Positions 20,900-34,825 are shown, counted from the stretch's first letter. The stretch: 64,000 nt of DNA from Dermatemys mawii (GCA_007922305.1 ML677364.1:21063326-21127325), one strand, 5' to 3'. Made by a program: numbers and translations. Notes: generated by a model from the sequence alone, not told the origin.

Positions 20900-23690
20900 A
20901 TGCAACATACCTGTAAATGGAATTAAAGTACAACTGCTTAGTAACATTGCCTGTACACTGTAGTAGAGGACAGGCAAGGATGTGAGCAAAGTAAGCTCTG
21001 TACTCACTGTCCATGCCAAAATTATACACCAAATGCAGCCCAAAACTATAGGTTCTTTGAAGCAGCATTTGTAATTGTTTTTGGCATATTTCATGTATTA
21101 TATACCACCATATACAGTGACAATGCCATGGCATATAAATAAAAATAATAATAATAATAAAGCAAACTCTCAGCAATTTTAGGCAGGTTGGGGGTGTGTG
21201 TGCATTTGTATGTGGATACAGAGTTTCTACCCACTTCCTATAATTTTAGAAGAACAATTATTTTTCTCTGTAAATCTCTCTCACAATTCAGCAGAACAAG
21301 ATAAGATGGGGCAAATTGTTCCTTCTATTGCCAACCTAAAGGGACTGTTCCCTCCCCTTCCCTACTATAGGCCATTAGTGATTGTGACACCCAATCTGCA
21401 CTGGGACAAAACAGTAGCCTGCCAGCTGAGATCCTGTACTGCACCAATAGGCTTCACGTTTCCACCATTTTTTTCCCAGCTGTCCTTTTGTTCACTTCTT
21501 TATCACATTCACAGTCAGCATCTCTACCAAATCCAGCTGTAAAATGAGGTAATTCTTACTTGGATTGCTGTGTCCTGTAGAAACCTGCTGCAACTCCTAA
21601 AATAATAAAGAAATACATACCATGTATTATTTTTTGGGGTAATTTTTAGAGACAAAATTGTAAGTTACCTTAATACTACTATACAGCTTTGTTAATCATT
21701 CATTCAGTCTAATCGCAGAACATCATTTCCAACTATAAGAAGTCAATCAAATATTTCCTTGAAAATGCACTTACTCTAGGCTTTTTATACTTATATCTCA
21801 ACCATGACCCTTTAATAGTATATTTTTTTCTATCTTTGCTATCAATCTCCAGCTTATTATTCACTTATTACTCTACCTGAACTCAAGGGGCTATTACTGT
21901 CTACCAGGCTTGGTGAGAAGACAGGCAGACAAATGATTATTTCTGAAGTTCTTACCAATATCATTTCATAGGGCATCAGATTGTTCTGGGAGCAGCACAT
22001 CTAATCTTTTCTCCTCACCTCGAGGATCCCAAGTGTTGTGTCCATAATGGATCAGGAAATTGATACTCACAGCATTAGAGAATGGAAGTTTAGACCTTAC
22101 TCCTGAGCCTAGTTCTATTAGCTACTAGACATACTGAAATATTAGGTTAAAATAAAAACCAAACTAAATCAACACCTAGTTTTCAAACATAGTCTTGGTA
22201 CAGTATCTCTGTAATCTCAAGCTAATCTTCAGTGGACCAGCAGATACATATGTATCAGACGTTGTTTTGTAAATGAACTTCACAAAAGCACCGAAAACAT
22301 TTCTAGTGAAACATTTAGAATATTTTTGAAGAACAATGATAGTATTTTTCTGATAGTATTTTTAATGCCGTGCATTAAATCTTCCAAGTAGGTTTGTTCA
22401 AATCGGTTTTGTTTTAAATAATTCATTGCAATTATGAGCTATTTTTACACTTGATATATGAAAAAGGTTGTAATGTACCATATGTACTAACATTATATTG
22501 GTATTGTAGATGTATTACTGTGTATTATTTATGGACTCTTGTTCTTTACGTGCCTCCTACAATAGCTAAAGATGGAATCTCAATTACCATAAACATAGCA
22601 CAGCACTTATATCGTACAATTTTTAGTTTAGCAATGGCTCCAAAAATACTTTGACACCTCGCACTGCATCAGCAAGGCTTTTTAACAAACATTTAGTCAA
22701 CTTAATGGTTCTAAATCATTTGAAGTTTTCCACCCTTTTTTAAAAAATAATAAAAGTCACTTATCTCTGACTGTCACTCAGGCTAGCCATCACTGGGTGG
22801 CTAAGCACAAGAGAAATGGATTATGAACTAGTTCAGAGAGGGTATTCCACACATATCTCCAATTATGTATGAAATAAATACACTTTATAATACTATACCA
22901 TTTATTGTGCATGTTGCAATTATGATAATAAAGACAGCAACATTGACAGAATAGGCATACATACCAATAAATACATTATTTTCAAGGTAGAAAGATTGTC
23001 AGCTAAAACCTTGGTCCTAAGGGCAGTACTGAACCAATAGATGGGCTCAAGGCAATAGACAATTATTTTTTATTCCCAGGCTAAATATGTCTTTAAGCTG
23101 CAGCTATGTCTGTAAACCTTTATTAATTGTTTAAGAAAAAAAGCATTTGAGAAGTTTATAGTTTTCCTAAGAAGCAAAAATATGAAAAAAGTTAAAGTTA
23201 TTGAAACAGAATGAAAAATTCAGAAATTCATTGAAGTCACCCAAATAAACCTAGCTCTTTCCTCATCCCTTTCCCACATGGATCTCTTCTTTCCTCTTCC
23301 CCAGCTATTGTAGGTTTGGATAAGATTTTTTTTTATGGCAATATTAAATCCACTAAGAACCTGATCATGCTCCATTAAAATCAATGGGAGCTTTTCCAGT
23401 GAGCGAAATGGGAGCATGGTCAAACTCATAAAGGCTTAATCTCATAGCACTTCTCAGCAACATCAACTTGCAATTAAGCCAGGCTCATTTAATTGGGAGC
23501 ATTCAGAATCTTGAAGGGCTAGATTTTAAATCCACTCTAGCTGTGTAAGTTGCCTGTGCCTCCAGACTCCATGGCTTTGATTTGGAATGTGCATGTTTAT
23601 AATATGCATCTGTTATTCACTGCCATCCTACATTCTGGAAATGAACTCAGCACACATTAAGTGGTGGAGATCTTTGTCTGGCTTGTCAGA
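20900..23690. other. Unannotated AT-rich DNA
   Basis: No gene is recognised. There is an AAT microsatellite at about 21,140-21,160 and a 114-codon frame at 21,198-21,542 without motifs. The remainder looks like unique AT-rich intergenic or intronic sequence. Confidence 0.5.
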
Positions 23691-23923
23691 GAGGGTATGT
23701 TGCCCCTTTAAGGGAGGCAACAGAGCCAGAGACTCACCTGCCACATGGAGCAGCTCCCTGCCATGTCAGCTTCAGGACGCTGACCCCTCCCCGCAGGTGA
23801 CCAGAAGAGAAGGATACTATTTATTATTTATGCCCATGTCTTTGCAGTAAAAAGCGTCTTTTCATCTGGACCAGGCTGAGCAGCTGCCTAATTTTTTTCA
23901 TGCCCTAAGAGGTTTATAGGTCC

Positions 23924-24588
23924 TGTGACGGAGTCAGACCAGAAGGATATAGGAGAGTGCTGGAAGGCAGGTATATTAGTCTCAGGATGTACAGGTCCTT
24001 GTTCCCTGAATAGCCAAACAAAGGCTACTCCAGACCAATCAAGACACCTGGGGCCAATTAAGAACCTTCTAGAAAGGAGTAGAAACAGCTAGCCTAATTG
24101 GGACACCTGAAGCCAATCAGGGACTGGCTGAAACCAGATAAAAACCTCCCAGTTAGTCAGGTGGGCTGTGGGTGTCAGGAGCTGTGGAAGGAAGTTATGC
24201 TGTTGGTGAGACTGAGTGGTGGACAACATATCATCCAGAAGGAAGGCGGCCCTGAGGTAAGGGTGAAGTGGAGTTTGAAGAAGCAGGGACTGCTGTGGGG
24301 AAGTAGCCCAGGGAATTGTATTGTGTTTTGTGGAGAAACAGGTCAGCCATCTTAGCTGATACTATTAGGGTCCCTGGGCTGGAGCCCGGAGTAGAGGGCG
24401 GGCCCGGGCTTCCCCCTGCTCTTTCCACCTTCCATACTGGCCTGTGATGAAGGTGACTCACTAGGTGGTGACTCTTGCCAATTATACTGAGAAAGGGAGG
24501 TCACTCTGGGGCCTAGATGAGTTTCTGAGGCCCTTAAATCTGCCAGGAAGCGCAGGACCCACGAGTACAGACTTGGAGCTTTGTCACA
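23924..24588 (+). repeat. Solo LTR, copy A (665 bp)
   Basis: The block begins TGTGACGGAGTCAGACC and ends GCTTTGTCACA, so it has LTR-type TG...CA ends with inverted TGTGAC/GTCACA. It is flanked by a perfect 4-bp duplication, GTCC (23,920-23,923 and 24,589-24,592). A very similar copy lies at 42,441-43,102. A TATA-like 'cagataaaaacctcccag' is at about 24,135. No internal retroviral sequence is adjacent. The orientation follows the TATA-like box and is provisional. Confidence 0.75.
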
Positions 24589-24589
24589 G

Positions 24590-27500
24590 TCCATATATAT
24601 ATAAGCTACAAACTATGCTGCATCTCACAGTATGGCTACACTTTAAACTATTTACTTTGGGGAATTGCCCTAACTATGATCCCTTCTGATGAACAGATAT
24701 AAACTACTGCTTCCTTTAGTCTTTTGAGTATAACCTCAAAAAAAGCAGGAGCAGTTTGCTGTAATGATGTGATGACAGGTACACTTGAATGTAAATGTTA
24801 CTCTAGCGTACAATCAAACTGTCGACCTTTTGAGGCATCATTTTTTTCAAATCTTAAAAGCAATTCTATTTGGTAAAGGTGAGTCATTCACATCTGCAGT
24901 TCTTTTCTAATTCACACATTCTAGCTTTTTTTAAAATTAACGAGAATATCAAGAATAACTATAAACAAGAATAACAATAATTTACTCACCATAATTAAAA
25001 AACAACAATAATTAATTGATCACCATGAAGATGAGATGACACCAACATTTAAAGCTTCTGTTAAGAATGTGCATGCAACACACTTGTGAAAATGCACTGG
25101 TTTCCTGAAAGTGGAGATTGTGCTGCCCAGACACCACAAAGATGGGTGACCTCATACAATCATATATAGCTATATGGAAATGGAGTACCTGATCTGATTT
25201 TGAGACATACAAAATCACTGTAAAAATGAAGAAAAAGAGCCATGCAATCATCAAAATTTACCGCATCCTCTTTTCACCCAAAAGAGTAGAGAATACATGA
25301 ACATGACAGCTCTTTCTCACAAGCATCAAGCATGTTCTTACTTAGCAGATTTAATTATTCATTTACACTTTATTTATTAAGATTTTTGTAATAAAATTGC
25401 AATACAATAATGCAATAGTAGAGGGAAAAGCATATATGGCGTGTTGTATATATGCACTGATTCAATTACCTTTAAGATTTGAAAAATGAGAAATAAAGGA
25501 ACTCACACTGCCCCCTTCTAGTAAATTTAAGAGTATAGATTAATCCCACAAAGAAAGAAAATTCAAAATTAAGGATAAAATGCACCTTTATACTGTCTAC
25601 TAGGTAAAGGGATGTTTCTGATCTGCTTTTTTTAATGCATTCTCATTGTGATGAGGTGATGGAAGATGTCCAGTACAGTCAGTGTATTTCAGATTTGACA
25701 CTGACTTTCCTTTCCTTTGGATTTAACTTGGATCTTTAACATTAATGTATGTTTAATTTTTATGCTGTGTGTACAGTATATATATTTGATAATGATATTT
25801 AAAATTTAGTTATTTAGCTTTTATTTCTAGAATGATTCCAAATCCAGGTTGGCTGCAATATTGATAACCTCTGAAACTTTAATAGCCTAATAAAGAATTG
25901 CAAGTCTCAAGCTGTCAGCTTGCTAATTAGTTGAGATACAGGTTAAAAGTAGTTCAGTATGTGTTAGAATTAATGATGCTGATATTCTATTTTTATGGAA
26001 AGAATGAACAAAAACACTTTGTAGCCTTTCAAGAAAGCAGGAGTCCTCCAACTCCATAACAATGCTGGGGATCCCTCTCCGTTTCTCCTTCCCCAACTCA
26101 TAAATACTATTGGCCACAGTGACATTCCCTGCGCTAAAGAAGGTTGGTATGCTACTTCAGTACTGTGCCTTGAGTTGGCTGGAAGAGTCACTAGAAATGA
26201 GCTGTGCTGGTCTCACGCCATTCCCACAGAGAATTAACAAGCTACCTTCAGCATTGCAGTCCCTGTATATTTGCCTGGAAGTAAGCAACAAAGCTCATAT
26301 CCTGAATTTAGATCCCTCACTTTCCCTTACGTTGCTGTTAGATTGCCAGGCAGTTGTGTATAAGTAATCCATAGTGATCTGGTATGGTTATCAATGTTTT
26401 AGCAACGTGAATTTGGGATAGTCACACTGTTCATGAATGGGGAAGCCTGTAGTGAATCATGCAAGTCATCCCAAATGAATGCTAATAAAACCTTTATACT
26501 ACATAAAACCGTTGTCTGATCTATGCATATGTCACATATATTAGAGAAAATAAAAAATAGCTAGTTTATGAATGTTTTAGAAACTTCTAAAAAACTATTT
26601 AAACCACTGTATTTCTGAGCCTGCAAAACAGATGCTTTAGTTAGAACGTAACTATGGAGGCTCAGAGTGAGCGATAGAAATGCCTTCAAATGATTTAAAA
26701 TATCTTTTCTATACCTAAAAATGTCACAAGTTAAAGCTTAGTATCTTGGGCCCTTTCCAGGAATCGAGTCAATGTTGGGTCTCACTGGGCATCTCCCGTC
26801 CCCAGTGCTCCCATTTCTAGCCAGGCAGAGCTGTGAGATAATGGACTTCACAGTTGTGGCATTTTTACATATAGAAAACTTGTCACTTGGACAAAATAAC
26901 CTTTCCTGTCCTAGGCATGGGGCAGGTATAACTTTTTGTGGGTGAAATTCCACTACGGTGGGAGAAGGAAGAAACATTTCTTGACAAGTTGATGTTTTAA
27001 ACAAAATGGTGGCTCTTTAAGTGTTTGTAATCTTAGAATAAGTCTCAGGGAAATGTAGTGGCAGGCAGAAGGTAAACGAGAAGGTCAGAGGTGAATGATA
27101 ACATCAGTATTCACATGGCTCTGCAATGTAACATATGACTCTACAATTTATGTCTTTATCACTATATATAGATATACACGAAGAAGAGCTATTTCACCTA
27201 TACACACACATACTGTACACACACACACAAAGTGGTGATAGCCATGTGATAAAATGCAGAGCCATGTGTATATTATTTTTATCATGCATTTCTAACATCC
27301 TCCCCTGCTGCAGTCCTCTAATTCATCTCCCATAGGACTTATTTCAATGTTCCAAACCTCTGATCAGCTTCAAATAAATGATATATTTGAAAAAAGCATC
27401 ATGTCACAGAAATATTACCTTTTTTTCCTTTTGCAATTGGACAAGGCTTTTGTTTTAATCCCTGATTGTTAAAAATTACAACACTATTATCCACTGAAAA

Positions 27501-27599
27501 GCTATTTCTCTGTAGGAAAATCTTAAAGGTTTCTTGACTATATGATTATAATTTTCTTTCCCTATGAGGCCTGTACTGTGGGCTCATGGTAACTAAAGG
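24590..27599. other. Unannotated AT-rich DNA
   Basis: No gene is recognised. A CA-rich microsatellite lies at about 27,200-27,230. Frames of 80-88 codons (25,012-25,254; 26,110-26,367; 26,738-27,004) have no known motif. Confidence 0.5.
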
Positions 27600-29134
27600 T
27601 GTCACAGTTCAGGGCAATCACACCTGTATTTCCCACTTGTGGTCCACCAAAGGCACCCTGTGATGGGGCATTTGCCCCACATTTTCCCATAAAGGTTAAT
27701 AGAGTCATAAGGAGGCTGTTCAGAAAGCAGCCAATAGGAGAGAAGCTGGAAGGATCAGCCAGTCTGGGTCTGGCAGGTCCATATAAGAAGTGTTGAGGGC
27801 AGAGCAGCTTCAGTAGCTGCCTGGAGCTGGAGGAGTGAAAGTTAGCTTCTTAGCAGGAGGAAGGAGCGCCAGCACCCTGGACAGAGCAATGCTGCCAGCA
27901 GTGACTGGGGAAGCTAGAGAAAGCTCCTGGCTAGCTGCTAAAAACTTTCCATGAAGTTCTGAGGTAAGGGCAAAGAAGGTGCTGGGGGTCATGGGGAAGT
28001 GGTCCAGGGAAATGAACTGAGGATTCGGAGGGAAGGCAGCCAGTGGTGACCATCTAGAGGGTCCCAGGGCTGGGACTCAGAGTAGTGGGTAGGTTCCTTC
28101 ACCACTGAGGAAGTGTCCAGACAAAGGGCTGCAGTCATCACTGAGGGAAGTGGTTGGACAGTGGACTGCAGGTCCGCCAGTAGTGGGGAGCACAGGGCTG
28201 TGCCCTGAAGAGGATGCCGCTGTCCTTAGAGTGATGTGGGTCCTAGAGCAGAAGTGATGGCAGCAAGACATCACCAGAAGAAGGCACCCTGGCTAACAGA
28301 TAATCCCGGGACAGCCAGCAGGAGGTGCTAGCACTGTGAGTCAAACCCCATCACATATTCTCTTTAGGCTCCCAGCTCCTCAGGTATCACCTCTCCTGGG
28401 CAGTGACTCACATCCCCAGATAGGTATTTTTTGAGTCTGCTCCGTTCCCTGCCTACACTGTGATATCTCCAACAAGGCAAAGTTTGTAAATAGGCTGGTG
28501 TCTATGCTTTGCTTTCCTTCTGAAGGCTCTGAACAGCTGTAATTGCCAGCAGTCACAAGTTACTACACACATTTATTCTTAAAGTGAAAGCATCACAGAG
28601 AAAACATTAAAACAGTAAAAGAACCTACACACATGCTAAAAAGCTTACCAGAGGTCATCCCAATTCCAACCTTGGGCTCTGGTAGTTTTAGGTCCTCCAA
28701 AACCCACAGCTGGGTTTTTCCTGTGGTTACAAGTTCATAACTATCTCAGATTCAGAACCAGAACCAACATGAATAATTCAGTCTTTACTTTCTATAGCTT
28801 GGGCCTGTGATGTTGGCTTCATGTAATAGGTGATAAGCAGACAAAGGTCCACTCCTCAGGGCTTAGCTTGAAAAGGTGGTTTTCTTGAATATTTCACAGG
28901 AAATCCACTTCACATGTATTGTCCCAAAAGTCCATTCTTGTCTGGCACATTGTTTAACATAGTCATTTGATCACCCAGGCCTTCCATCGCATCTCCCTCC
29001 TACAGAAGTTACACACAATCCCAGCCCACAATTATACATACACTTTGCATTAAGTACAAAGAACCTAAAGATACTTAAATTTAATTCAATACAATTTTTC
29101 AAAGATATTTCAGGAGATTGCCATATCTGTCACA
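27600..29134 (-). repeat. LTR interrupted by another LTR
   Basis: The outer block starts TGTCACAGTTCAGGGCAA and ends ATCTGTCACA. Its two parts (27,600-27,658 and 28,356-29,134) together align with 33,379-34,133: both have 'ggcaccc' then 'cccagctcctcag', 'ccctgcctacactgt', 'cacatttattcttaa', 'gtgaaagca' and 'agaacctacac'. Read on the minus strand, 'cacatttattcttaa' contains AATAAA and the block starts TGTGACAGAT, so the LTR is on the minus strand. Its length without the insert is about 838 bp. I found no target duplication. Confidence 0.6.
27659..28355 (+). repeat. Nested LTR-like insertion (697 bp)
   Basis: This block begins TGTGATGGGGCATTTGCCCC and ends CAAACCCCATCACA, so its ends are inverted (TGTGATGGGG/CCCCATCACA). 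It splits the outer LTR exactly where the relative at 33,379 is uninterrupted. It contains a TATA-like CCATATAAGAAGTG (27,779) and a 'gagggtcccagggctggg' block that resembles 'tagggtccctgggctgga' in the solo LTRs at 23,924 and 42,441, suggesting a related family. No clear target duplication remains. Confidence 0.55.
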
Positions 29135-30094
29135 ATTGGTTTCACCAGCAGAATATTAGAAATAATACTTAGCACCAATAAACCTTTAAAAGCTTTAACT
29201 CAGGACTAAAGAAGTTCTGGCATATACTTGTAGTATTTTCACAGTACAGGATGGTGTGATCTAAAAGTTCTATTGGTTTGGGATAACGTACATAAATCAC
29301 TAGTGACTTCGCCACTTGTGAGTAATGTGACTTTCCCAGACACATGTCAAAAACCTTTAAAACACTCATCCATGTATTCTCTCTATCTTCTGCATATGCA
29401 CCTAGCAGTCTAATCAGTGGCAGCACAAGATTATCTGGGCTGAGGGGGGGGTCAGAGTTAAGGCTGTATATTGAGGTTGGGGGAGATGGATTTATAGACT
29501 ATAAAGAGTTGCTTACCTTGTTCGGAAATGGAAACTTGCTCTGTTCCACTTTTCCAGGTGTGTGAATAGCTGAGAGTGGTGGAGGCCAGGAATGGGTCAT
29601 CTCCTGGAAAATAATATGGTACAGTAAACTATATTTAAAAAGACAATATAATATGAGGCAATGATGATGATATACTAGCAGCAGAGATTTCTGGACAGTG
29701 GCATATATATATGTAACTTTCTGCAGATACATTTTAGTAATTTCTAGGAAACATTTAGTTTATATATAATCTAGTCAATAAATGAGTCACATTGTTTATC
29801 ACAGATTGTTGGGAGAATTTTTTAAAATGAGTGATTTTTTTTATGGTTAATGTTTTCTGAGTGCAAGAAATTTGATTTTCTGTTTAAACTGCACCCTGAG
29901 CTTCAGCCATGCAATGTATTCTGTGAATGGCTGAAAACACATACAAGTTGGTGAGAATAAGAGAAACACAAGATGAAGGAAAAGAAATTTCAGTTCATGA
30001 CCAAGTAATTAAGTATGGAATATGGACTAATCATAACATGGATCTTCTTGTCAGGCTTGAATAATAAAGGTTGGACGCCTGAACCTGGTAATAG
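29135..30094. other. Unannotated DNA
   Basis: No gene is recognised. The two longest frames (85 codons at 29,169-29,426 and 77 at 29,499-29,732, both minus) have no known motifs. Confidence 0.45.
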
Positions 30095-30920
30095 ATTAAT
30101 AGATTCCAAGGCCAGAAGGGACCATTGTGATCATTTAGTCTGACCTCCTGTATAACACAGACCATAGAATTTTCCCCAAAATAATTCCTACAATATATCT
30201 TTTAGAAATAATATTCAATCTTGATTTAAAAATTGCCAGTGATGGAGAATCCATGATGACCGTTGGTAAACTGTTCCAATGGTTAATTAACCTCACTGTT
30301 AAAAATTGTATTTCTTATTTCTAGTCTGAATTTGTCTAGCTTCAACTTCTAGCCATTGGATCACGTTATACCTTTCTGTGCTAGACTGAATATATAATAT
30401 ATGTTTCCATTGTAGGCACTTCTTGACTGTATTGAAGTCATGCCTTTACTTTCTCTATGTTAAGCTACATAGACTCAAGGAGCTCAATCTGTCACTATAA
30501 GGCATGTTTTCTAATCCTTTAATCATTCTCATGGATCTTCTCTGAACCCTTCCCATGTATCAACCTCTTTCTTGAATTGTTGCAACAGAACTGGATGCTG
30601 TATTTGAGCAGTGGCCATAGAAGTGCCAAAGTCAGAGGTAAAATAACCTCTCTACTCCTACTTGAGATTCCTCTGATTATGCATCTAAGAATAGAATTGG
30701 TTCTTTTGGCCACATCACCACAGTGAGAGCCCATGTTTAGCAGATTATCTACCACCACCTTGAAAAGGTCTTTCAGACATTGCTTTCCATGAAGAGTTCT
30801 CCATCCTGTCTGTGCAGCCTAGATTCTTCATTCTTAGATGTACACATTTACATATAGCTCTATTAAAACACATTGTTTTCTTGCACCTCACTTACCAGGT
30901 GAACTAGATCACTCTGTATC
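30095..30920 (-). mobile_element. CR1 LINE fragment, antisense
   Basis: On the plus strand the copy starts at the CR1 3' end, 'tagattccaaggccagaagg' followed by 'gaccattgtgatca' and 'tctgacctcctgtataacac'. It continues through 'gagaatccatgatgaccg', 'ttccaatggttaattaacc', 'ttatttctagtctgaattt', 'gctacatagactcaaggagc' and 'tctaagaatagaattggttc'. The tail toward 30,900 ('cacctcacttaccaggtgaa') is weaker. The order is antisense and colinear with other CR1 copies here. Confidence 0.85.
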
Positions 30921-30929
30921 AGTAACTCA

Positions 30930-33378
30930 GAAATGTTTGTAACTCTGAACAAAATGTTATGCTTGTTCTTTCAAAAGTTTACAACTGAACATTGTCTTAA
31001 TACAACTTTTAAACTTTACTATGCAGAGAAAATATGCTGCTTTGCCTTTATTTTCTTTAGTAGTTTACATTTAACACAGTACTGCACTATATTTGTTTTT
31101 TGATTTTGTTTTGTTTTGGTCTCTACTGCTGCCTGATTGCATATTTCCAGTTCAAAGTGAGGTGTGTGGTTGACCAGTCAGTTTGTAACTCTGCTGTTTG
31201 TAACTGAGATTCTGCTGTACCTGCAATTAACACTTTACTTCAGTGAGAACTGAATATGCTCACAGTCTCCTGCTTATCAGTGCCCTATCATTTGCTTAAA
31301 CAAGGAGTTCTCCGATCGGCTTTTTGTCTTCTCCCTACATTTATTGAATTAGTTATTTGGTTTTAGCAAGGAGATATGTTTACCTTCTCCTGGCTGCATA
31401 CAGTATTTAAAGAGCATCTACAAGGTAAGCAATTCCTTCATAGTCCAAGCCTGGGCGAATTAGCCTTCAAAGGGTGGTTCAAGGTTGCTCTTTTTGGCAA
31501 AAAAAAAAATTTGTATTTGAGAAAAGAAGAGTGAACAACTTGTGAACTTTTGCTCAGCGACAATGGAATAGAGCATTGGGCACTTCATGGCCTGCCTTAA
31601 ATAATTCTTTCTCAGAACAAAGTCTCTGAGTGTTCTGCCAATGAAGTAATCTATTTGACTAACCATTCCAAGATGGTTTATGAGTTATAAATGTCACCTT
31701 CAAAATGTTCTTGATAAACAGTTTATTTTCTAATAAAAACTGCATTCTTTTGTGTTATTTGAAGCTAAAAAATCTTAAATGATTTATTATACCTGTGTAA
31801 TCTCTGTGGGTGCCTCTAATCAGAGCATCATCTGGTTTGAAGTTTCACTATTAGAATTGCTTTGCTTTTCAGTTCTTTCAGGCAGATTGATCATCTTATG
31901 ACTCTCTTATCAGATAAGTGCCACCAACAGCAGTACATAGTAATTTTTATTATACAGTAAATCCTTTAAACACATACAACCAATCACTGTATAGTTTGCA
32001 ATACAGAAGAACAATTTCTTATTGCTATGAGTGCCTGACACTGGGAATAATTTTCAAAACATCAGTTAATTACATTTTGAAAAAAAATCTCACAGTAATG
32101 GTTTATTACGATTATATCTTTACAGAATGGAGATTTGTAGTATGTATCTCTAGTACTGTGGCTGTGTGACCTAAACACTAAAAATTTTCCCAGGCCAGGC
32201 CCTGTTGGTACCACTATCTCATGCTGTTGAATCCCATGATTAAATTACTTGCTTATCATAAATTACTTATTTAAAGAGTTGAGGTTTTTTCTGCATAGCA
32301 CACCCATTTTCATTTATGAATGAAAGGTATGTGTTTCCTAAAGGGTGAAGTTCAGACCCCAAAGAAACCATGGGTTTATCTGTTCAGAGGAAGGTAGCTC
32401 AGAAATATACCCAGAATATAACTATGGGGCCTTCTTTGTTTAAAGGAGGAATGTTTTACTTCAGCTCTTGTAATTGTGGAACCAGGCATTCAGATAGGAA
32501 GCATTGCTGGTAACTTTCCCCTAAATATACGACATTTCTGAGATATGCTTCTCAGCCCTTAAGATTTCTGATTGTCTAAGAGCCAGATCCTCTGGGTTGT
32601 ATAATTGCTGAATTCTCAGTCTCACCTTGACAGAAACATTTTCTAAGAAGTCTGCTATTCAGCGTACAGAAACCAATCTGTTTCAGCAGGATATCTTTGT
32701 CCTCCCACCTTGCCTTCCTAGATCTGGCAATGAAACCTCTATCCATGGAAAACATCAACGTGCTGATTAAAAGTGAGGATGACCTTTTCTGACATGTTAA
32801 AATCTTTCATATTTTTTTCCAGGATTATTTCACATCCACACTTAGACAACAAATGGTTTTAATGGTCTTTTTTCTAGTAGTTTCTCTACTACTCACTTTG
32901 TGCTTTGAGTTTGGGTGCATAATTTTAATTTGATGTAACCCAATGTGACATACAGACTTCATAGGAGCACTGATGTTTACTCGGGGCAATCATCTTTATC
33001 ATACCCCTCCAAATATGCCTTTATTGAACCGATATTTTAAATTGGGATTACATGATATATTTTTGTCTAAATTTGAATGTCAAATTATGGAAAATTAAAA
33101 ATAATAAAATATAAGTAGAAAACTGTTATGAAAAATCAATCCTCTGTATTATAAGTTCTACGCCACAAAGTAGTAACACATTTTGATTGCTGATGGTCAG
33201 AAATGGCTAAACGAGATTTTGTAAAACCAAAACTTTATGCAATATGCAGTCTTCTACTGTTGGGAACACCAACCAATAAATCTTGAAGACAGGAATAAAT
33301 ATTTAGGTGTACTACAACATTTCAAATGTTGCAAGGTCGATGTCAAATAAATCAAGAAAATGTACTCTTGTGAATTTT
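30930..33378. other. Unannotated AT-rich DNA
   Basis: No gene or clear repeat is recognised. It separates the two related LTR-type blocks at 27,600 and 33,379, but I saw no gag, pol or env motifs in it. The short frames present are without motifs. Confidence 0.5.
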
Positions 33379-34133
33379 GTCACAGTTTAGAGCAACTGCA
33401 CCTGTATATCCCTGTCCTTGGGATCCACCAAGGCACCCACTCTGGGATCCCAGCTCCTCAGCTGTCACATCTTTTGGGTGGAGATACGTGTCTCTCTTTC
33501 TCCTAATCAGCTTTTTTCCAGATTGCTCAGCTCCCTGCCTACACTGTCAGTTTCCCAGCAAGTCAGACTGCCTGAGCAGGCCTCCTTTGCTTTCTCCTCA
33601 GAGGCTATACTGTGTAATTGCCCACAGTTAAGTTATCACACAACTGTTTCGAAGCAAGCACATTTATTCTTAAGGTGAAAGCACAATACAGAAAACACAT
33701 TAAAGGAACAGAACCTACATGTGTATTACTGAGGTTACCAGATATCACGCATCAGTGTTATGGGGCCTCAGTAGGCCAAAGTCCTTCCAACCCTTGGGGC
33801 ACCCCTAAGACAGAAGAGCCTGTCCATTTGCTGGATCAGAAAGAAGGTTCTGATTAAGTTTAAATTCAGGCTATTTATCCAAAAGTTCTTTCCTTGTCTG
33901 TTGGTCTCTGGAGAATTGAGTCTGAACTAGTATACGAGTGATTCCCCAGGTACCTCTCTGGAAGTATAACAGTCTGAATGAATCTGCCTACCTCCAGCCA
34001 CCACTCTTAATTCCTGGAAGGGTTATGGTTACCCTCCCTCATAAGATTACATTCAATCCTTGGCCCACAGAGACACCAATTTAATACAGTAAGATCTTTG
34101 GAAGAGATTGCAGAAAATCGCCAGATCTATCAC
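33379..34133 (-). repeat. LTR-like block, relative of the 27.6-kb outer LTR
   Basis: The block begins TGTCACAGTTTAGAGCAAC and ends near CCAGATCTATCAC. It shares the ordered blocks described for 27,600-29,134, including an antisense AATAAA in CACATTTATTCTTAAGG at about 33,660. Identity by eye is only moderate, with several indels, so it is a separate old copy or subfamily rather than a recent twin. No target duplication was evident. Confidence 0.55.
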
Positions 34134-34544
34134 CGGTCTGGGATAGGTCTCATCATATTTAGTGTATTTGATTAAACAGCTCCTGAAGTAAAGTTAATAT
34201 GTGAGAATATCACTTTCCTTTAAAAAGAAAAATGAAAGTTTCTAGCCCTGAAAACATGAACCCCCAAAGGCTCAAAAATCAGAATGCAGATTAAAAAGAA
34301 CCCAACATTTGTTTTTAAAAAAATCTCAAGTTTATAAGGCAAATCTTATTTCAGGGGAGTTGGAGGACACTTTACTCATGATTTTGAATGCCTGGAGTTG
34401 GCAGTATAGATATACACAATATGTAGGCCTGAAAGCAATATTTCAAATTTACTGTTTGGAACTGTTAATAAATAATATGTAATTCAGGTACTATAATATT
34501 TAAAGTGCTGTTAAGTGTACTTGTTGCTGTGGAAGACACTGTGA

Positions 34545-34825
34545 ACAGAAGGCAGGACAAGAAGTTATTATCTTAATCTACAGAACAGTAGATTTAGGTT
34601 AGATATTAGGACAAAATTTCTAGTTAGAAGAATATTTAATCACTGGAATAGGCTTCCAAGGAAGGTTGTCTGAATAGCTGTCATTGAAGGCTTTTAGGAA
34701 CAGGTTAAAAAAACACCTGTCAGTGATGGTCTAGGTATACTTGATCCTGTCTCAGTGCAGGAAGCTGGATTAGAAGACCTCTCCTGATTCCTTCTGCCCT
34801 ACATTTCTATTATTCTAATATTTCA
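34545..34825 (+). mobile_element. CR1 LINE 3' fragment
   Basis: Recognisable CR1 tail blocks are 'aggttagatattaggacaaa', 'aatcactggaataggcttcc', 'agaccttt'-like 'agacctctcctgattccttc' and 'tgccctacatttctat'. The copy is short, 5' truncated and without an intact frame. Confidence 0.7.

Noticed and set aside
24352..24594. 80-codon minus-strand frame repeated at 42,881-43,078
   Set aside because: The two frames look conserved only because both lie in copies of the same LTR; there is no gene there.
27600..34133. One full-length retrovirus with LTRs at 27.6 and 33.4 kb
   Set aside because: The two blocks share orientation, but similarity is only moderate, no matching outer duplication exists, and no gag, pol, env or primer-binding site is visible between them.
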